64,000 nucleotides of DNA from positions 3,365,501 through 3,429,500 of the forward strand of contig NZ_AP023356.1 of assembly GCF_018324205.1 (NCBI RefSeq). The letters are read 5' to 3'. A model generated the notes under the pieces. That model searched no databases. It was not told the origin of the DNA and worked only from the letters and a program-made list of their open reading frames with translations. This stretch comes from Actinoplanes ianthinogenes (GTDB lineage: Bacteria; Actinomycetota; Actinomycetes; Mycobacteriales; Micromonosporaceae). Shown here piece after piece: positions 32,416-42,499 of the stretch. The position numbers and the translations under genes were made by a program. Position 1 is the first letter of the stretch; each line of letters starts with the position of its first letter.

Positions 32416-33600
32416 CTAATGCACGGTCACCGTCGGGCCGGGGAGCAGCTCGCGCAGCTCGTCCGGAAGCTCCGCCCCCATCTCGTCGGCAAGACGCAGC
32501 GCCTCCTCGACCAGCGTCTCCACGATGATCGACTCAGGCACCGTCTTGATGACCTTGCCCTTCACGAAGATCTGGCCCTTGCCGTTGCCGGACGCCACCC
32601 CGAGGTCCGCCTCGCGCGCCTCGCCGGGCCCGTTCACCACGCAGCCCATCACGGCCACCCGCAGCGGCACCGGGAACCCGTCGAGCGCCGCGGTCACCTG
32701 CTCGGCCAGCGTGTAGACGTCCACCTGGGCACGGCCGCAGGACGGGCAGGAGACGATCTCCAGGCCACGCTCGCGCAGGCCGAGCGACTCCAGGATCTGC
32801 TGACCGACCTTGATCTCCTCGACCGGCGGGGCGGAGAGCGAGACCCGGATGGTGTCGCCGATGCCCTCGGCGAGCAGCGCGCCGAACGCCACGGCCGACT
32901 TGATGGTGCCCTGGAACGCCGGCCCGGCCTCGGTGACACCCAGGTGCAGCGGGTAGTCGCACTGCTCGGCGAGCTGCCGGTACGCCCGGATCATGACGAC
33001 CGGGTCGTTGTGCTTGACCGAGATCTTGATGTCCCGGAAGCCGTGCTCCTCGAAGAGCGAGCACTCCCAGAGCGCCGACTCGACCAGCGCCTCGGCGGTG
33101 GCCTTGCCGTATTTCTCCAGCAGCCGCTTGTCGAGCGAGCCCGCGTTGACGCCGATCCGGATCGGGACGCCGGCGTCGGAGGCCGCCCGGGCGATCTCCT
33201 TGACCTTGTCGTCGAACTGCCGGATGTTGCCCGGGTTGACCCGGACCGCCGCGCAGCCGGCGTCGATCGCGGCGAACACGTATTTCGGCTGGAAGTGGAT
33301 GTCGGCGATCACCGGGATCTGCGACTTCTTGGCGATCGCCGGGAGCGCCTCGACGTCGTCCTGCGACGGCACGGCGACCCGGACGATCTGGCAGCCGGAC
33401 GCGGTCAGCTCGGCGATCTGCTGCAGCGTCGCGTTGACGTCCGAGGTGAGCGTGGTGGTCATCGACTGGACGCTGACCGGGGCGCCGCCACCGACCAGCA
33501 CCCCGCCGACGTTGATCTGCCGGCTCTGGCGGCGCGGGGCCAGCGGCGGCGGGGGGACAGCCGGCATTCCGAGACTGATCGCGGTCATCGACTCACTCAC
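32416..33600 (-). CDS. ispG: 4-hydroxy-3-methylbut-2-enyl diphosphate synthase (flavodoxin/ferredoxin)
   Basis: 394 residues. IspG converts MEcPP to HMBPP in the MEP isoprenoid pathway, using a [4Fe-4S] cluster. The TIM-barrel part (30-280: [37 protein letters not shown]) and the cluster-binding part (SCPSCGR and [11 protein letters not shown]) are intact, giving the three Cys ligands. GTG 33600 overlaps the rseP stop (GTGA); ATG 33588 is an alternative start. Third gene of dxr-rseP-ispG, a highly conserved actinobacterial order. Confidence 0.97.
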   Translation of the reverse strand: MSESMTAISLGMPAVPPPPLAPRRQSRQINVGGVLVGGGAPVSVQSMTTTLTSDVNATLQQIAELTASGCQIVRVAVPSQDDVEALPAIAKKSQIPVIADIHFQPKYVFAAIDAGCAAVRVNPGNIRQFDDKVKEIARAASDAGVPIRIGVNAGSLDKRLLEKYGKATAEALVESALWECSLFEEHGFRDIKISVKHNDPVVMIRAYRQLAEQCDYPLHLGVTEAGPAFQGTIKSAVAFGALLAEGIGDTIRVSLSAPPVEEIKVGQQILESLGLRERGLEIVSCPSCGRAQVDVYTLAEQVTAALDGFPVPLRVAVMGCVVNGPGEAREADLGVASGNGKGQIFVKGKVIKTVPESIIVETLVEEALRLADEMGAELPDELRELLPGPTVTVH

Positions 33601-34883
33601 TTGAAGATCGTAATCGGGTTGATGATGTCGGCCGTGGCGGTCAGCAGGGTGAACGCACCACCGATCAGGATGACCGCGTAGGTGAGCGGCATCAACTTGT
33701 AGTAGTCGACACGCCCCGGGTCGGGACGGCGGAACCGCTGGTAGAGCCAGGAACGGGCGCGCTCGAACCAGGCGATCGCGATGTGCCCACCATCCAACGG
33801 CAGCAGCGGCAGCAGGTTGAACAATCCGATGAAGATGTTCAGCGAGATGAAGATCTGCCAGAAGATCTCCGGCACGCCCTTCTCGATCGCCTCGCCGCCG
33901 AGCCGGCTCGCGCCGATCACGCTGATCGGGGTGTCCGGGTCGCGCTCGTCACCGGTGATCGAGTTCCACAGCGCCGGGATCTTCTGCGGGATGCGGGCCA
34001 TCGCCTTGAACGAGTTCTCCACCATGTACCAGGAGAAGTCGCCGGCGCCCTGGAACGCGGTGATCGCGGTGTAGTGCTTCACGTAGGGCTGGTCGGTGTT
34101 CCAGCCGAGGCCGGCGACCGAGACTGGCGCCGGGGTGCCGTCCGGGTTGTCCAGCGGGGCACGCTCGTCGGTGATCAGGGTGACCTTCGCGGTCTTGGTC
34201 TGGCCGTCCCGCTGGAACTCGAAGACCGTCTCGCCCTTGGCCGCCCGGATCGCCCGGGTGAGGTCACCGTACGTCGCGACCGGGGTGTCGCCGACCTTGG
34301 TGATCCGGTCCAGGTCCTGGAGGCCGGCCTGCTTGGCGGGCGGCACGACGGCGCCGTTGACACCGGGCTCGCACTTCTCGCTCGCGGCCTTCTGCCCCGC
34401 CTCGTCCAGCGTCTTGATCACCGACTGCATCGGCAGGCAGTCGCCGACCGAGATGAACGCCGGCGCTTTCGCCCTCGCCGCGTCGTCGGCCGGGATGTCC
34501 GTGTTCGGCAGGCCGACCGAGACGGCCATCACCCAGGCGCCGGCCAGGGCCAGCATGAAGTGGGTGATCGAGCCGGCCGACATCACGATCGTCCGCTTCC
34601 AGACCGGGAACCGCCACATCGCGCGGTGCTGGTCCTCCGGCGCCACGTCGTCGTCCTGCGGCGTCATCCCGACGATCTTGCAGAAGCCGCCGAGCGGGAT
34701 GGCCTTCAACCCGTACTCCGTCTCGCCCCTGCGGAACGAGAAGATCGTCGGGCCGAAGCCGACGAAGTACTTCGTCACCTTCATGCCGAAGCACTTGCCA
34801 GTGATCATGTGACCCAGCTCGTGCAGGCTCACCGAGATCAGGATGGTCAGCGCGAAAGCCGCCGTACCAAGCCAGAACGCCAT
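33597..34883 (-). CDS. rseP: Site-2 protease, intramembrane metallopeptidase (Rip1/RseP type, M50)
   Basis: 428 residues. The zinc site HELGH (V-S-L-H-E-L-G-H) is in the first membrane segment (about 10-32), a PDZ domain occupies about 150-260 ([27 protein letters not shown]), and the C-terminal membrane part contains the [11 protein letters not shown] motif with the third zinc ligand. Site-2 proteases cleave membrane-bound anti-sigma factors and other substrates; the mycobacterial orthologue Rip1 also sits between dxr and ispG. Starts within the dxr stop (1-nt overlap, TGATG). Confidence 0.94.
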   Translation of the reverse strand: MAFWLGTAAFALTILISVSLHELGHMITGKCFGMKVTKYFVGFGPTIFSFRRGETEYGLKAIPLGGFCKIVGMTPQDDDVAPEDQHRAMWRFPVWKRTIVMSAGSITHFMLALAGAWVMAVSVGLPNTDIPADDAARAKAPAFISVGDCLPMQSVIKTLDEAGQKAASEKCEPGVNGAVVPPAKQAGLQDLDRITKVGDTPVATYGDLTRAIRAAKGETVFEFQRDGQTKTAKVTLITDERAPLDNPDGTPAPVSVAGLGWNTDQPYVKHYTAITAFQGAGDFSWYMVENSFKAMARIPQKIPALWNSITGDERDPDTPISVIGASRLGGEAIEKGVPEIFWQIFISLNIFIGLFNLLPLLPLDGGHIAIAWFERARSWLYQRFRRPDPGRVDYYKLMPLTYAVILIGGAFTLLTATADIINPITIFK

Positions 34884-36082
34884 CAGGCTCCTTCAGCCAC
34901 AGTCGCGATCGTTTGCTGCGCTTGGGCGCGCGCCCAGGTCTCCGCGGCCAGCACGTCATCGACGGTACCCGGCTCGGCGAAATCGGGGGCGGCCGCGAGC
35001 ACGCGCTCGAGGGTGTCGACGATGCCCAGAAACGGTAGCCGACCGGCGACGAACGCGGCCACACACTCCTCGTTCGCGGCGTTGAAGATCGCCGGGCGGC
35101 AGCGGCCCGTCCGGCCCGCCTCCTTGGCCAGCTCGACGGCCGGGAACGCCTCGGTGTCCAGCGGGCGCAGCTCCCAGTTATGCGCCAGCGTCCAGTCGAC
35201 CGCGGCGGCCGCCGCCGGCACCCGGTCCGGCCAGGCCAGGGCCAGGGCGATCGGCAGCCGCATGTCCGGCGGGCTGGCCTGGGCCAGCGTGGAGCCGTCG
35301 GTGAACTCGACCAGTGAGTGCAGCACCGACTGCGGGTGCACCATCACCTCGATGTCGTCGTACGGCACCGCGAACAGCTCGTGCGCCTCGATCACCTCGA
35401 GCGCCTTGTTCACCATGGTCGCCGAGTTGATCGTGACGACCGGACCCATGTCCCAGGTCGGGTGCTTGAGCGCCTCCTCCGGAGTGACGTTCGTCAACTC
35501 GGCCCGGCGGCGGTCCCGGAACGCGCCGCCGCTGGCGGTCAGCACCAGCCGGCGCACCTCGCCGGCCCGCCCGCCGCGCAGGCACTGGGCCAGCGCGGAG
35601 TGCTCCGAGTCGACCGGGACGATCTGCCCCCGTTCGGCGATCCGCCGGACCAGCGGGCCGCCGGCGACCAGCGACTCCTTGTTGGCCAGGGCGAGGGTCC
35701 GGCCGGACTCCAGCGCGGCCAGGGTGGGCGCCAGGCCGAGGCTGCCGACCACGCCGTTGAGGACCACGTCACAGGGCCAGCGGGCCAGCTCGGTCATCGC
35801 GTCCGGCCCGGCCACGATCTTGGGCAGCTTGAAGTCGCCGGACGACCAGCCCCGCTTCTGCGCCTCGGCGTAGAAAGCCAGTTGCAGATCCTGGACGACG
35901 GAGGCCGCCGCGACCCCGACCGCCTCGACGCCGAGCTCCAGCGCCTGGGCGGCGAGCAGCGCCACGTTGCCCCCGCCGGCGCCGATGGCGACCACCCGGA
36001 AGCGGTCCGGGTTGCGCCGCACGATGTCGATGGCCTGGGTGCCGATGGATCCGGTGGAGCCGAGCAGGACGAGGTCTCGCAT
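34883..36082 (-). CDS. dxr: 1-deoxy-D-xylulose 5-phosphate reductoisomerase
   Basis: 399 residues from ATG 36082 ([14 protein letters not shown]), chosen over ATG 36091 because GGGAAG lies 9 nt upstream of it. DXR makes MEP from DXP with NADPH. Seen: Rossmann motif [14 protein letters not shown], the substrate/metal motif [27 protein letters not shown] and the C-terminal helical domain with [14 protein letters not shown]. First gene of the dxr-rseP-ispG unit; product supplies the MEP pathway. Confidence 0.96.
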   Translation of the reverse strand: MRDLVLLGSTGSIGTQAIDIVRRNPDRFRVVAIGAGGGNVALLAAQALELGVEAVGVAAASVVQDLQLAFYAEAQKRGWSSGDFKLPKIVAGPDAMTELARWPCDVVLNGVVGSLGLAPTLAALESGRTLALANKESLVAGGPLVRRIAERGQIVPVDSEHSALAQCLRGGRAGEVRRLVLTASGGAFRDRRRAELTNVTPEEALKHPTWDMGPVVTINSATMVNKALEVIEAHELFAVPYDDIEVMVHPQSVLHSLVEFTDGSTLAQASPPDMRLPIALALAWPDRVPAAAAAVDWTLAHNWELRPLDTEAFPAVELAKEAGRTGRCRPAIFNAANEECVAAFVAGRLPFLGIVDTLERVLAAAPDFAEPGTVDDVLAAETWARAQAQQTIATVAEGA

Positions 36083-36120
36083 GCCGCCCATCTTCCCGGA
36101 CCGCCCCGGCGGGACGGCAG

Positions 36121-36609
36121 TCAGGCCCGGCCGACCCGGGCCCGGACGAACTCGGTCAGCGCCGCCCGGGTCTGCGGATCGAGGTCACCGGTCCGCATCG
36201 AGACGAAGCCGCTCTCGCCGATCGCGACCAGCAGCATCCCGGGCAACTCGTCGACCCGGGTCAGCGCCGGCCACCGGTACAACGCCTCGACCAGGTCGTT
36301 CGCGGCGAAGATGCCCTGCTCGTCAACCCGATAGGACGCCCCGCGGCCGGACAGCGCGGCGGACCGCTGCATCACTCGCCGCAGCGTGCGGGACGGCACG
36401 ACGACCGCGAATCCCAGACCGAGCATCAGGACCAGCAGCCCCGCCACGTACTGGTCCCAGAGCAGCACCAGAGCCAGTCCGACCAGCAGCATCGCCAGGC
36501 CACCGCCCCTCAGGAGCGTGAACGTCGGCCGGAGGAAGTGCTGGAACGCGGTGCGCAGCGCCTGCTGGTCCGGCCCGGCCGAGAAGGCGAACGACGTATC
36601 GGTGCTCAT
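36121..36609 (-). CDS. YcxB-like membrane protein
   Basis: 162 residues. Two adjacent hydrophobic segments (about 33-50 and 52-72: [37 protein letters not shown]) form a helical hairpin, followed by a soluble C-terminal domain containing a tyrosine- and tryptophan-bearing stretch ([28 protein letters not shown]) that is the core of the YcxB-like domain. Function unknown; the family fold resembles PH-like domains. It lies 39 bp upstream of dxr on the same strand, so cotranscription is likely. Confidence 0.75.
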   Translation of the reverse strand: MSTDTSFAFSAGPDQQALRTAFQHFLRPTFTLLRGGGLAMLLVGLALVLLWDQYVAGLLVLMLGLGFAVVVPSRTLRRVMQRSAALSGRGASYRVDEQGIFAANDLVEALYRWPALTRVDELPGMLLVAIGESGFVSMRTGDLDPQTRAALTEFVRARVGRA

Positions 36610-36659
36610 GGACGCGTGATCTTAGTGAGCCCGGGGACGCGACGGGGTATCTGGGAGCG

Positions 36660-37517
36660 GTGCTGATCTGGGTGCGGCGGGTGGCCGCGGCAGTGTCGCG
36701 ACCGTTGCGGGGGCGCGATCTCGCGCTGCACGCCGCAGCGGTGACGTTCTACAGCGGCATCGCGGTGGTGCCGATCGCGCTGCTGGGAATCTGGCTGACC
36801 GGCCTGCTGGCCGGCACCGACCGGGTCCGCCGGCTGACCGGCCGGACCATCGACGCGCTCCCGGACGAGATCGGCGCACCCCGCGCGCTGGCCGCGCTGA
36901 TCGACGCCGGCCTGCACCTCACCCCGCTGCTGGCGCTGGCCAGCCTGCTCCCGGCCACGCTGTACGGCGAGGGGCTGCGCCGGGCGTTCGTCTCGATCTA
37001 CCAGACCTCCGGTGAGTCGCTGGTCGGCTGGCGCGGCCGGCTGCTCTGGCTGCCGCTGCTGGCCGCCACCCCGGCGCTGCTGCTCGCGCTGCTCCTGGCT
37101 CTGCCGACGACCAGCGCCCTGTGGCTCCGCGGCGGCTGGTGGTCGGTGCTCGGGGTGGTCCTGTCGTTCCTGGCCGCCTGGCTGGTGCTCACACCGGTGG
37201 TGATCTGGGTCTTCCGCTACGTCGCGCCGGGTCGCCCGCCGTGGCTGCCCACGGTCCTGATCGGCTCGTTCACCGCGGCCAACCTCTCCGGCTTTCTGCA
37301 CGGTTTCGTGCTGTTCTGTTCCCTGCCGCTGGACCTGGGCGCACCGTTCGGCGGATTCGACGCGATCGGCGGGGTGGTCGCGATCGGCCTGTGGCTCTAC
37401 CTGTTCCACACCATCGTGCTCGTCGGGTTCGCGGCAACACACGCCGTCAAGCCGCATTTAACGGACGAATCGGCGAGGTCGATCGGCGGAAACGCGAGGT
37501 ACCGTCGGTCCACATGA
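36660..37517 (+). CDS. YihY/BrkB-family membrane protein
   Basis: 285 residues from GTG 36660. Six hydrophobic segments (about 25-50, 80-100, 120-145, 165-185, 200-225, 235-260) with the family pattern LALHAAAVTFYSGIAVVPIALL at the first helix and VVIWVFRYVAPGR between later helices. The YihY/UPF0761 (formerly 'virulence factor BrkB') family is widespread; no activity is established. The last 4 nt overlap the ATG of the FAD oxidoreductase gene, implying coupled translation. Confidence 0.87.
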   Translation: MLIWVRRVAAAVSRPLRGRDLALHAAAVTFYSGIAVVPIALLGIWLTGLLAGTDRVRRLTGRTIDALPDEIGAPRALAALIDAGLHLTPLLALASLLPATLYGEGLRRAFVSIYQTSGESLVGWRGRLLWLPLLAATPALLLALLLALPTTSALWLRGGWWSVLGVVLSFLAAWLVLTPVVIWVFRYVAPGRPPWLPTVLIGSFTAANLSGFLHGFVLFCSLPLDLGAPFGGFDAIGGVVAIGLWLYLFHTIVLVGFAATHAVKPHLTDESARSIGGNARYRRST

Positions 37518-39085
37518 CCCCCCTTCCCGACCGCGCCGACGTGGTGATCATCGGAGCCGGTCACAACGGCCTGGTCTCCGCGATCCTGCTGGCCCGCGCC
37601 GGGCTCGACGTCGTCGTGCTCGAGGCGGCCGGGCAGCTCGGTGGCGCGACCCGCACCGAGCGCCCCTTCCCCAAGGTTCCCGGCCTCGGCCAGTCCACCG
37701 GCTCCTACCTGCTCGGCCTGATGCCACCGGAGCTGCTGCGCACGCTCGACGTGGACATCCCGGTGCTGCGCCGCGACCCGCACTACTTCCTGCCGACCCC
37801 CGGCCCGGCCGGCTCGCCCTACCTGCTGTTCGGCCGTGACCGCGAGGCCACCCGGCAGCAGCTGGAGACGTTCTTCTCGGCGCGCGACGCGGCCGCCGAC
37901 GAGGCGCTCGCGGTGGAGATCGGCGCCATCCGCGCCGATCTGGCCCCGGCCTGGCTGGAGGAGCCCGCCTCGGTCGAGGCGATCGCCGACCGGCACATCC
38001 GCCCGCAGTTGCAGAGCACCTTCCTCGACCTGGTGCGCGGCTCGGTGGTCGACTACCTGGCCCGGTTCGGCTTCAAGAGCGAGCTGCTGACCAGCATGTA
38101 TGCGGTGACCGACGGCCTGTCCGGGCTGACCGCCGGGCCCGACGACCCGGGCACCGGCCACAACTTCCTGGTGCACAACATGTGCCGGCTGCCCGGCGCG
38201 GACGGCACCTGGATGATCGCCGAGGGCGGGATGGGCACCGTCTCGCGCACCTTCGCGGACGCGGCGCGGGCCGCCGGCGCCCGGTTCTACACCGATGCCG
38301 AGGTCACCTCGGTGACGCTCGACGGTGGCGCGGCGAGCGGCGTGGTGCTGGCCGACGGCCGGTCGATCGGCGCCCGGGTGGTGCTCGGCAGCTGCGATCC
38401 CTACCGGCTGATGTCGCTGGTCCCGGCCGGCGCGCTGCCCAGCGAGCTGACCACCCGGATGGCGAGGGTGAAGCGTCAGGGCACCACCCTCAAGGTCAAC
38501 CTCGCGCTGCGTGACCTGCCCCGGTTCAGCTGTCTGCCGGCCGGCGCGCCGTCGCCGTTCGGCTCGACGATCCACCTGCTGCCCGGCGCCGGCGAGTCGC
38601 CGATGGCCGCGCTGCGCAGCATGTGGGCGGACGTGCAGGCCGGGGTGCTGCCCGACGAGCCGACCATCGAGTGGTACCTGCACACCACGGTCGACCCGTC
38701 GCTGCGGGACGCGGCCGGGCACCACTCGTCCGCGCTGTTCGTGCAGTCGGTGCCGTTCCAGCCGGCCGGCTCGTCCTGGGAGGCGGAGCTCCCGGGTTAT
38801 GTCGAGCGTCTGCTGGCGATCTGCGACCGCTACGCGCCGGGCACGTCCGGCCTGGTCGCCGACGTCTTCCCGCTGACCCCGCCGGGGATCGAGGAGCACT
38901 TCGGGATCACCGGCGGCCACATCCACCACGTCGACAACACGGTCGCCTTCGACCAGCGGATGCCGTATTTCACCGGCGTCGACGGCCTTTACGCCGGCTC
39001 CGCGGGCACCCATCCGGCGGGCAGCGTCATCGGTGCGGCGGGCCACAACGTCGCGGTCCGCATCCTCAAGGACCTCAACACCTAA
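37514..39085 (+). CDS. FAD-dependent oxidoreductase, phytoene-desaturase/PYROXD2-like
   Basis: 523 residues from ATG 37514, within a 4-nt overlap of the upstream membrane protein. The N-terminal dinucleotide motif is VVIIGAGHNGLVSAILLARAG (residues 9-29), followed by VVLEAAGQLGGATRTERPF, as in carotenoid desaturase-like and PYROXD2-type NAD(P)/FAD oxidoreductases; the C-terminal FAD contact is GLYAGSAGTHPAGSVIGAAGHN. No carotenoid biosynthetic genes are nearby, so a carotenoid substrate should not be assumed. A strong hairpin follows. Confidence 0.9.
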   Translation: MTPLPDRADVVIIGAGHNGLVSAILLARAGLDVVVLEAAGQLGGATRTERPFPKVPGLGQSTGSYLLGLMPPELLRTLDVDIPVLRRDPHYFLPTPGPAGSPYLLFGRDREATRQQLETFFSARDAAADEALAVEIGAIRADLAPAWLEEPASVEAIADRHIRPQLQSTFLDLVRGSVVDYLARFGFKSELLTSMYAVTDGLSGLTAGPDDPGTGHNFLVHNMCRLPGADGTWMIAEGGMGTVSRTFADAARAAGARFYTDAEVTSVTLDGGAASGVVLADGRSIGARVVLGSCDPYRLMSLVPAGALPSELTTRMARVKRQGTTLKVNLALRDLPRFSCLPAGAPSPFGSTIHLLPGAGESPMAALRSMWADVQAGVLPDEPTIEWYLHTTVDPSLRDAAGHHSSALFVQSVPFQPAGSSWEAELPGYVERLLAICDRYAPGTSGLVADVFPLTPPGIEEHFGITGGHIHHVDNTVAFDQRMPYFTGVDGLYAGSAGTHPAGSVIGAAGHNVAVRILKDLNT

Positions 39086-39119
39086 ACCCTTTTCCGGTAC
39101 GACCTGGGCACCCGACAAC

Positions 39120-39178
39120 CGCAGCGGCCCGGCACCGTGACGACCCCGCGAGGTCGTCTCCGGCGCCGGGCCGCTGCG
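39120..39178. terminator. Large branched hairpin after the FAD oxidoreductase gene
   Basis: Outer 14-bp stem (39120-39133 with 39165-39178), and an inner 6-bp stem ACGACC/GGTCGT (39140-39145 with 39152-39157). It lies between the plus-strand FAD gene (stop 39085) and the minus-strand Rieske gene (stop 39253). Confidence 0.8.
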
Positions 39179-39252
39179 CGCGTCACGGGTTGGCCGGTCG
39201 CCGCCCGGCCGGTCACAGCGGCGAGCGTGCTCAGGGCGTACCCAAAGCGGAT

Positions 39253-40818
39253 TTATGGTTTTTCGGTCTTGTGTGCCCTGATCTTGTGGCCGACGCCGGT
39301 CAGGCAGCGGCCGCTGGGCAGGTCGAACTTCCAGCCGTGCAGCTGGCAGGTCAGGACGTTGCCCTCGACGATGCCGAAGCGGGACAGGTCGGCCTTGAGG
39401 TGCGGGCAGCGGCGCTGCACGGTCCAGTCGCCGAACTGCGTGTCCTCGGCGTCGACCGCCTTCTCGTGCTCGTCGTACCAACCCTCCGCATATTGCAGGC
39501 GCTCCTCGGAGAGGCACTTGAAGAAGGCGTAGACGAACTCGTTGTACTGCCCGATCCGGGCCGCGGAGAAGCGGCAGGAGAGGAAGAGCGAGTTGACCCA
39601 GTCGCCCTCGTCGATGTGGATCAGGTGCTCGATCAGCGCGCGGCCGGTCTTGAACCGGTACCGCACCTTCTCGTCGGCGTAGGGGCGGACCTGCTTGCCG
39701 GGGAAGTCGACCACGATCGACTCGACGACCTCGCCGTCCGGGCCGAACGAGTCGGTCAGGTCGAAGCGGACCGGGCCGCCGACGCCGTTCGCCATGTAGA
39801 GCGACTCTTCGAGCAGCGGCTCGATCCGCTTCTTCAGCTCGCCGAGCACGTCGATCTCCGGGTGCCGCCAGGACGCCTTCTCCGCGGCGATGATCGGGGC
39901 CTTGCGGACCCGCATCTCCTCCAGGTGGGCGGCCTTGTTGGCGAAGAACTCGTCGACCGGCATCGGGTGCTCGGTGGTCTGCCTCGTGCCGCCGTCGGTG
40001 AGGGTCGTCACGCTGCCCGGCAGCTGGACGACCGCGTTGGTGCCGCCGACCTTCGCATACTCCGTCAGGAAGACCGACTGGTCGGGGAAGATGTTCCCCT
40101 CGTCACCGTGGATGTCGTTGAACTGCCACAGGGTGTCGTCGAGAAAGCACGGCGGGCCGGCGATCGGGAAGACGAAGTCCGCCTTCAGGTCGTCGATGTA
40201 GCGCCAGGTGCGGTCGAACTGCCGCTCGCGCTTCTGCTTGCCGAACGCGGTTTTCGCCGAGTCGGGCAGCTCGTAGACCATCGGGTACCAGATCGCGCCG
40301 GAGAACTGGAGCATGTGCGCGTGCACGTGGCCCAGCTCGTTGAACCGGGTCAGGTCGGACGGGCGGGCGTCGTTCTGGTTCAGCACCCGGATGCCGTCGT
40401 ACTCCACCCAGAGCGACGAGTCGCCGATCGGGCCGTCGGTCGGGCTGATCAGCGCCTGGATCATGATCTTGAGGCCGCCGTCGAGCTCGTGCACCTCGTC
40501 CGACTTCGTCCGCAGGAAGCTGGTGAAGCCCAGGTCGCGCAGCTCGTCCTCGAGCTGGCTGGTCGGGTACTCCGGCAGCAGGACGGTGGCCTTCTTGCTG
40601 ATGAAGCGCTTCAGGTGCGCCGCGTCGAAGTGGTCCCGGTGCAGATGCGAGACGTACAGGTAGTCGACGTCGCCGAGGGTCTCCCAGTCCAGCTGCGAGT
40701 TGTCCGGGAACGGGAACCATGAGGCGAAGTAGGCCGGATTCACCCACGGATCGCACAGAATGCTGCCCGCGGCCGTGTCGATCCGCATGCTCGCATGGCC
40801 GGTGCCCGTGATCCGCAC
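39253..40818 (-). CDS. Fused metallo-beta-lactamase-fold / Rieske [2Fe-2S] protein
   Basis: 521 residues from GTG 40818 (VRITGTGHASMRID); AGGAG lies 7 nt upstream. The N-terminal 300 residues have an UlaG-like MBL fold with the zinc motif H58-x-H60-x-D62-H63 and further His/Asp residues. The C-terminal 60 residues carry a Rieske site, C471-x-H473 and C491-x2-H494. CMP-Neu5Ac hydroxylase (CMAH) combines the same two domains, but with the Rieske domain N-terminal; here the order is reversed. Substrate unknown, redox role probable. Cytosolic; no signal peptide. Confidence 0.87.
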   Translation of the reverse strand: MRITGTGHASMRIDTAAGSILCDPWVNPAYFASWFPFPDNSQLDWETLGDVDYLYVSHLHRDHFDAAHLKRFISKKATVLLPEYPTSQLEDELRDLGFTSFLRTKSDEVHELDGGLKIMIQALISPTDGPIGDSSLWVEYDGIRVLNQNDARPSDLTRFNELGHVHAHMLQFSGAIWYPMVYELPDSAKTAFGKQKRERQFDRTWRYIDDLKADFVFPIAGPPCFLDDTLWQFNDIHGDEGNIFPDQSVFLTEYAKVGGTNAVVQLPGSVTTLTDGGTRQTTEHPMPVDEFFANKAAHLEEMRVRKAPIIAAEKASWRHPEIDVLGELKKRIEPLLEESLYMANGVGGPVRFDLTDSFGPDGEVVESIVVDFPGKQVRPYADEKVRYRFKTGRALIEHLIHIDEGDWVNSLFLSCRFSAARIGQYNEFVYAFFKCLSEERLQYAEGWYDEHEKAVDAEDTQFGDWTVQRRCPHLKADLSRFGIVEGNVLTCQLHGWKFDLPSGRCLTGVGHKIRAHKTEKP

Positions 40819-40946
40819 TTGAACGCTCCTCTGCTGGCGACTGCTTGGTGACCGCATCGAAAGTACAGCCGGGTTGCCGGGTTCCGCCCGTCGACCCCGT
40901 GACACACTGAGGACCGAATCACAGAGCATCGACGAGGAGGACCGAC

Positions 40947-41180
40947 GTGTCCGCGGAAGAACATGACGAGGTCTACGCCCCCGACCAGCTGAAGCCGACC
41001 AACCGTCGTCGGGCCCAGCGTGGGGCGATCATCTCGGCCGTGGTCCTGCTGATGTTTTTCTGGGGCAACCAGGAGGGCAACACCGAGAAGGTGTGGCTCG
41101 TCGTGATCGCGGTCCTGCTGATCGCCGCCGTGATCGGCGACGCCGTCCTGCGCAAGGCCGGCCTGCGGCCGAACGAGTGA
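40947..41180 (+). CDS. Small two-helix membrane protein, DUF2631
   Basis: 77 residues from GTG 40947 with GAGGAGG upstream. After a charged N-terminus (MSAEEHDEVYAPDQLKPTNRRR) come two membrane helices (about 28-42: ISAVVLLMFFWGN; 50-68: WLVVIAVLLIAAVIGDAVL). This matches the actinobacterial DUF2631 family, whose function is unknown and which is usually near dxr/ispG-type genes. Followed by an intrinsic terminator. Confidence 0.88.
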   Translation: MSAEEHDEVYAPDQLKPTNRRRAQRGAIISAVVLLMFFWGNQEGNTEKVWLVVIAVLLIAAVIGDAVLRKAGLRPNE

Positions 41181-41195
41181 TCTCCTGACATGACG

Positions 41196-41226
41196 AAGGA
41201 GGGCCCGCCTGGCGCGGGCCCTCCTT
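41196..41226. terminator. Intrinsic terminator after DUF2631, shared with divIVA-like gene
   Basis: 13-bp exact stem (AAGGAGGGCCCGC at 41196-41208, complement at 41214-41226) with a 5-nt loop; on the plus strand CTTTG follows. It is 16 bp after the DUF2631 stop and 13 bp before the end of the convergent DivIVA-like gene. Confidence 0.85.
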
Positions 41227-41238
41227 CTTTGTGCGCTT

Positions 41239-42462
41239 CTAGCGGCGTCCGCCGCGCAGCAGGATGTCCTTGACCTCGCGCAGGGCGGCGTCGACCTCGG
41301 CCTCGAAGTAGCCGTTCGGCACCAGGCCGAACTGGAGCATGTCGAGGTCGTTCTCGTTCACCGGCATCGGGCCGCGGCCGGTCATCGCCTGGAGGATGCC
41401 CTCGAAGAGCCGGTCCACCTGCATCGGGTCGTAACCACTGCCGAACCGGCGCGGCTGGAACGTGCGGCGCAACTGGTCCACCCGGTACAGCTCGCCGCCC
41501 GGCTCGCCCAGCGGCGGGCCGAGGTGGGACTGCTGGGGCGGCTGGGGCTGGCCGTACCCGCCTCCGGGCGGGCCCATCGGCGAACCCGGCATGCCGGCCG
41601 GCGGCTGCTGCATCGGGCTGGGCATCGGCGGCCCACCGTACGGGTCCCGCTCGGGCATCCGGATCTCGGCGGTCATGTCCGACCGGCCGTGCCGGCCCGG
41701 CTCGAAGCCGCCGAACGAGGTGGGCTCGTCGTAGCCGCCCTGGTCGTAACCCTGCGGCGCGTTGCGCTGCGGGAGCTGCGGCTGCTGCGGCTGCTGGCCG
41801 CCGTAGGTGGGCTCGTCGTAACGGCCGGAATACGGGTCCGGCTGCTGCGGGCGCTGCGGCATCTGCGGGGCCTGCGGCGGCAACATGCGGTCGTCGCGGA
41901 TCGGGGCGGGGATCCGCTCGGTCTGCGCCATGCCCGGGTTGCTCATCGGCGGGCCGCCGAACTGCTGCTGTTGCTGCGGGCCGCCGAACTGCTGCTGACC
42001 CTGGCCGTACTGCTGGGGCTGCTGCGGACCGCCGAACTGCTGGCCGCCGCCCATGCCGGCGCCGGCCATCCCGTTGCGGGACATGCCGGGGCCACCCGGG
42101 CCGCCGGAGAGCGCCGGCGGGCCGGAGCGCTCGATCGAGCCACGGTCGATGGCGCCGGAGCGATCGGCGGTCAGGCCACCCCGCATCGAGTCACGCATCG
42201 GGTCGACCGGGCGGCCGCCGCGCTCCTCGAACTCGGCGAGCTGCCGCTCGACCCGGTCGAGGTGCAGGTCCACCTGCCACTCGTCGTAACCGCCGAACCG
42301 CACGCGGAAGACGACGTCGTGCACCTCCTGCGCACCGACCGGCGGGCCGACCTGCTCACCGGCCAGGGTCGCCTCGACCCGGTCCAGGAAGGCGTCGACC
42401 TCGTCGACCTTGTAGCCCCGGCGCAGTGCGCGCCGCCGGAAACGCTGTCCCTGACTCGTCAC
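41239..42462 (-). CDS. DivIVA-repeat protein with Gln/Pro/Gly-rich linker
   Basis: 407 residues from GTG 42462 (VTSQGQRFRRRALRRGYKVDEVDAFLDRV; GGGAG 5 nt upstream); GTG 42474 is an alternative. The short DivIVA-type motif ([RK]-x-x-x-GY-x-x-x-[EQ]VD-x-x-L) occurs four times: near the N-terminus twice (RALRRGYKVDEVDAFL; VRFGGYDEWQVDLHL) and near the C-terminus twice (RFGSGYDPMQVDRLF; LVPNGYFEAEVDAAL). Between them lies a roughly 220-residue disordered stretch rich in Q, P, G and M. Likely a polar-growth or cell-division scaffold of the actinobacterial DivI1A type; not the essential Wag31 itself. Confidence 0.85.
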   Translation of the reverse strand: MTSQGQRFRRRALRRGYKVDEVDAFLDRVEATLAGEQVGPPVGAQEVHDVVFRVRFGGYDEWQVDLHLDRVERQLAEFEERGGRPVDPMRDSMRGGLTADRSGAIDRGSIERSGPPALSGGPGGPGMSRNGMAGAGMGGGQQFGGPQQPQQYGQGQQQFGGPQQQQQFGGPPMSNPGMAQTERIPAPIRDDRMLPPQAPQMPQRPQQPDPYSGRYDEPTYGGQQPQQPQLPQRNAPQGYDQGGYDEPTSFGGFEPGRHGRSDMTAEIRMPERDPYGGPPMPSPMQQPPAGMPGSPMGPPGGGYGQPQPPQQSHLGPPLGEPGGELYRVDQLRRTFQPRRFGSGYDPMQVDRLFEGILQAMTGRGPMPVNENDLDMLQFGLVPNGYFEAEVDAALREVKDILLRGGRR

Positions 42463-42499
42463 AACGTCTCCCACTCCGCTCGCTGGGACCTGCGCCCAG

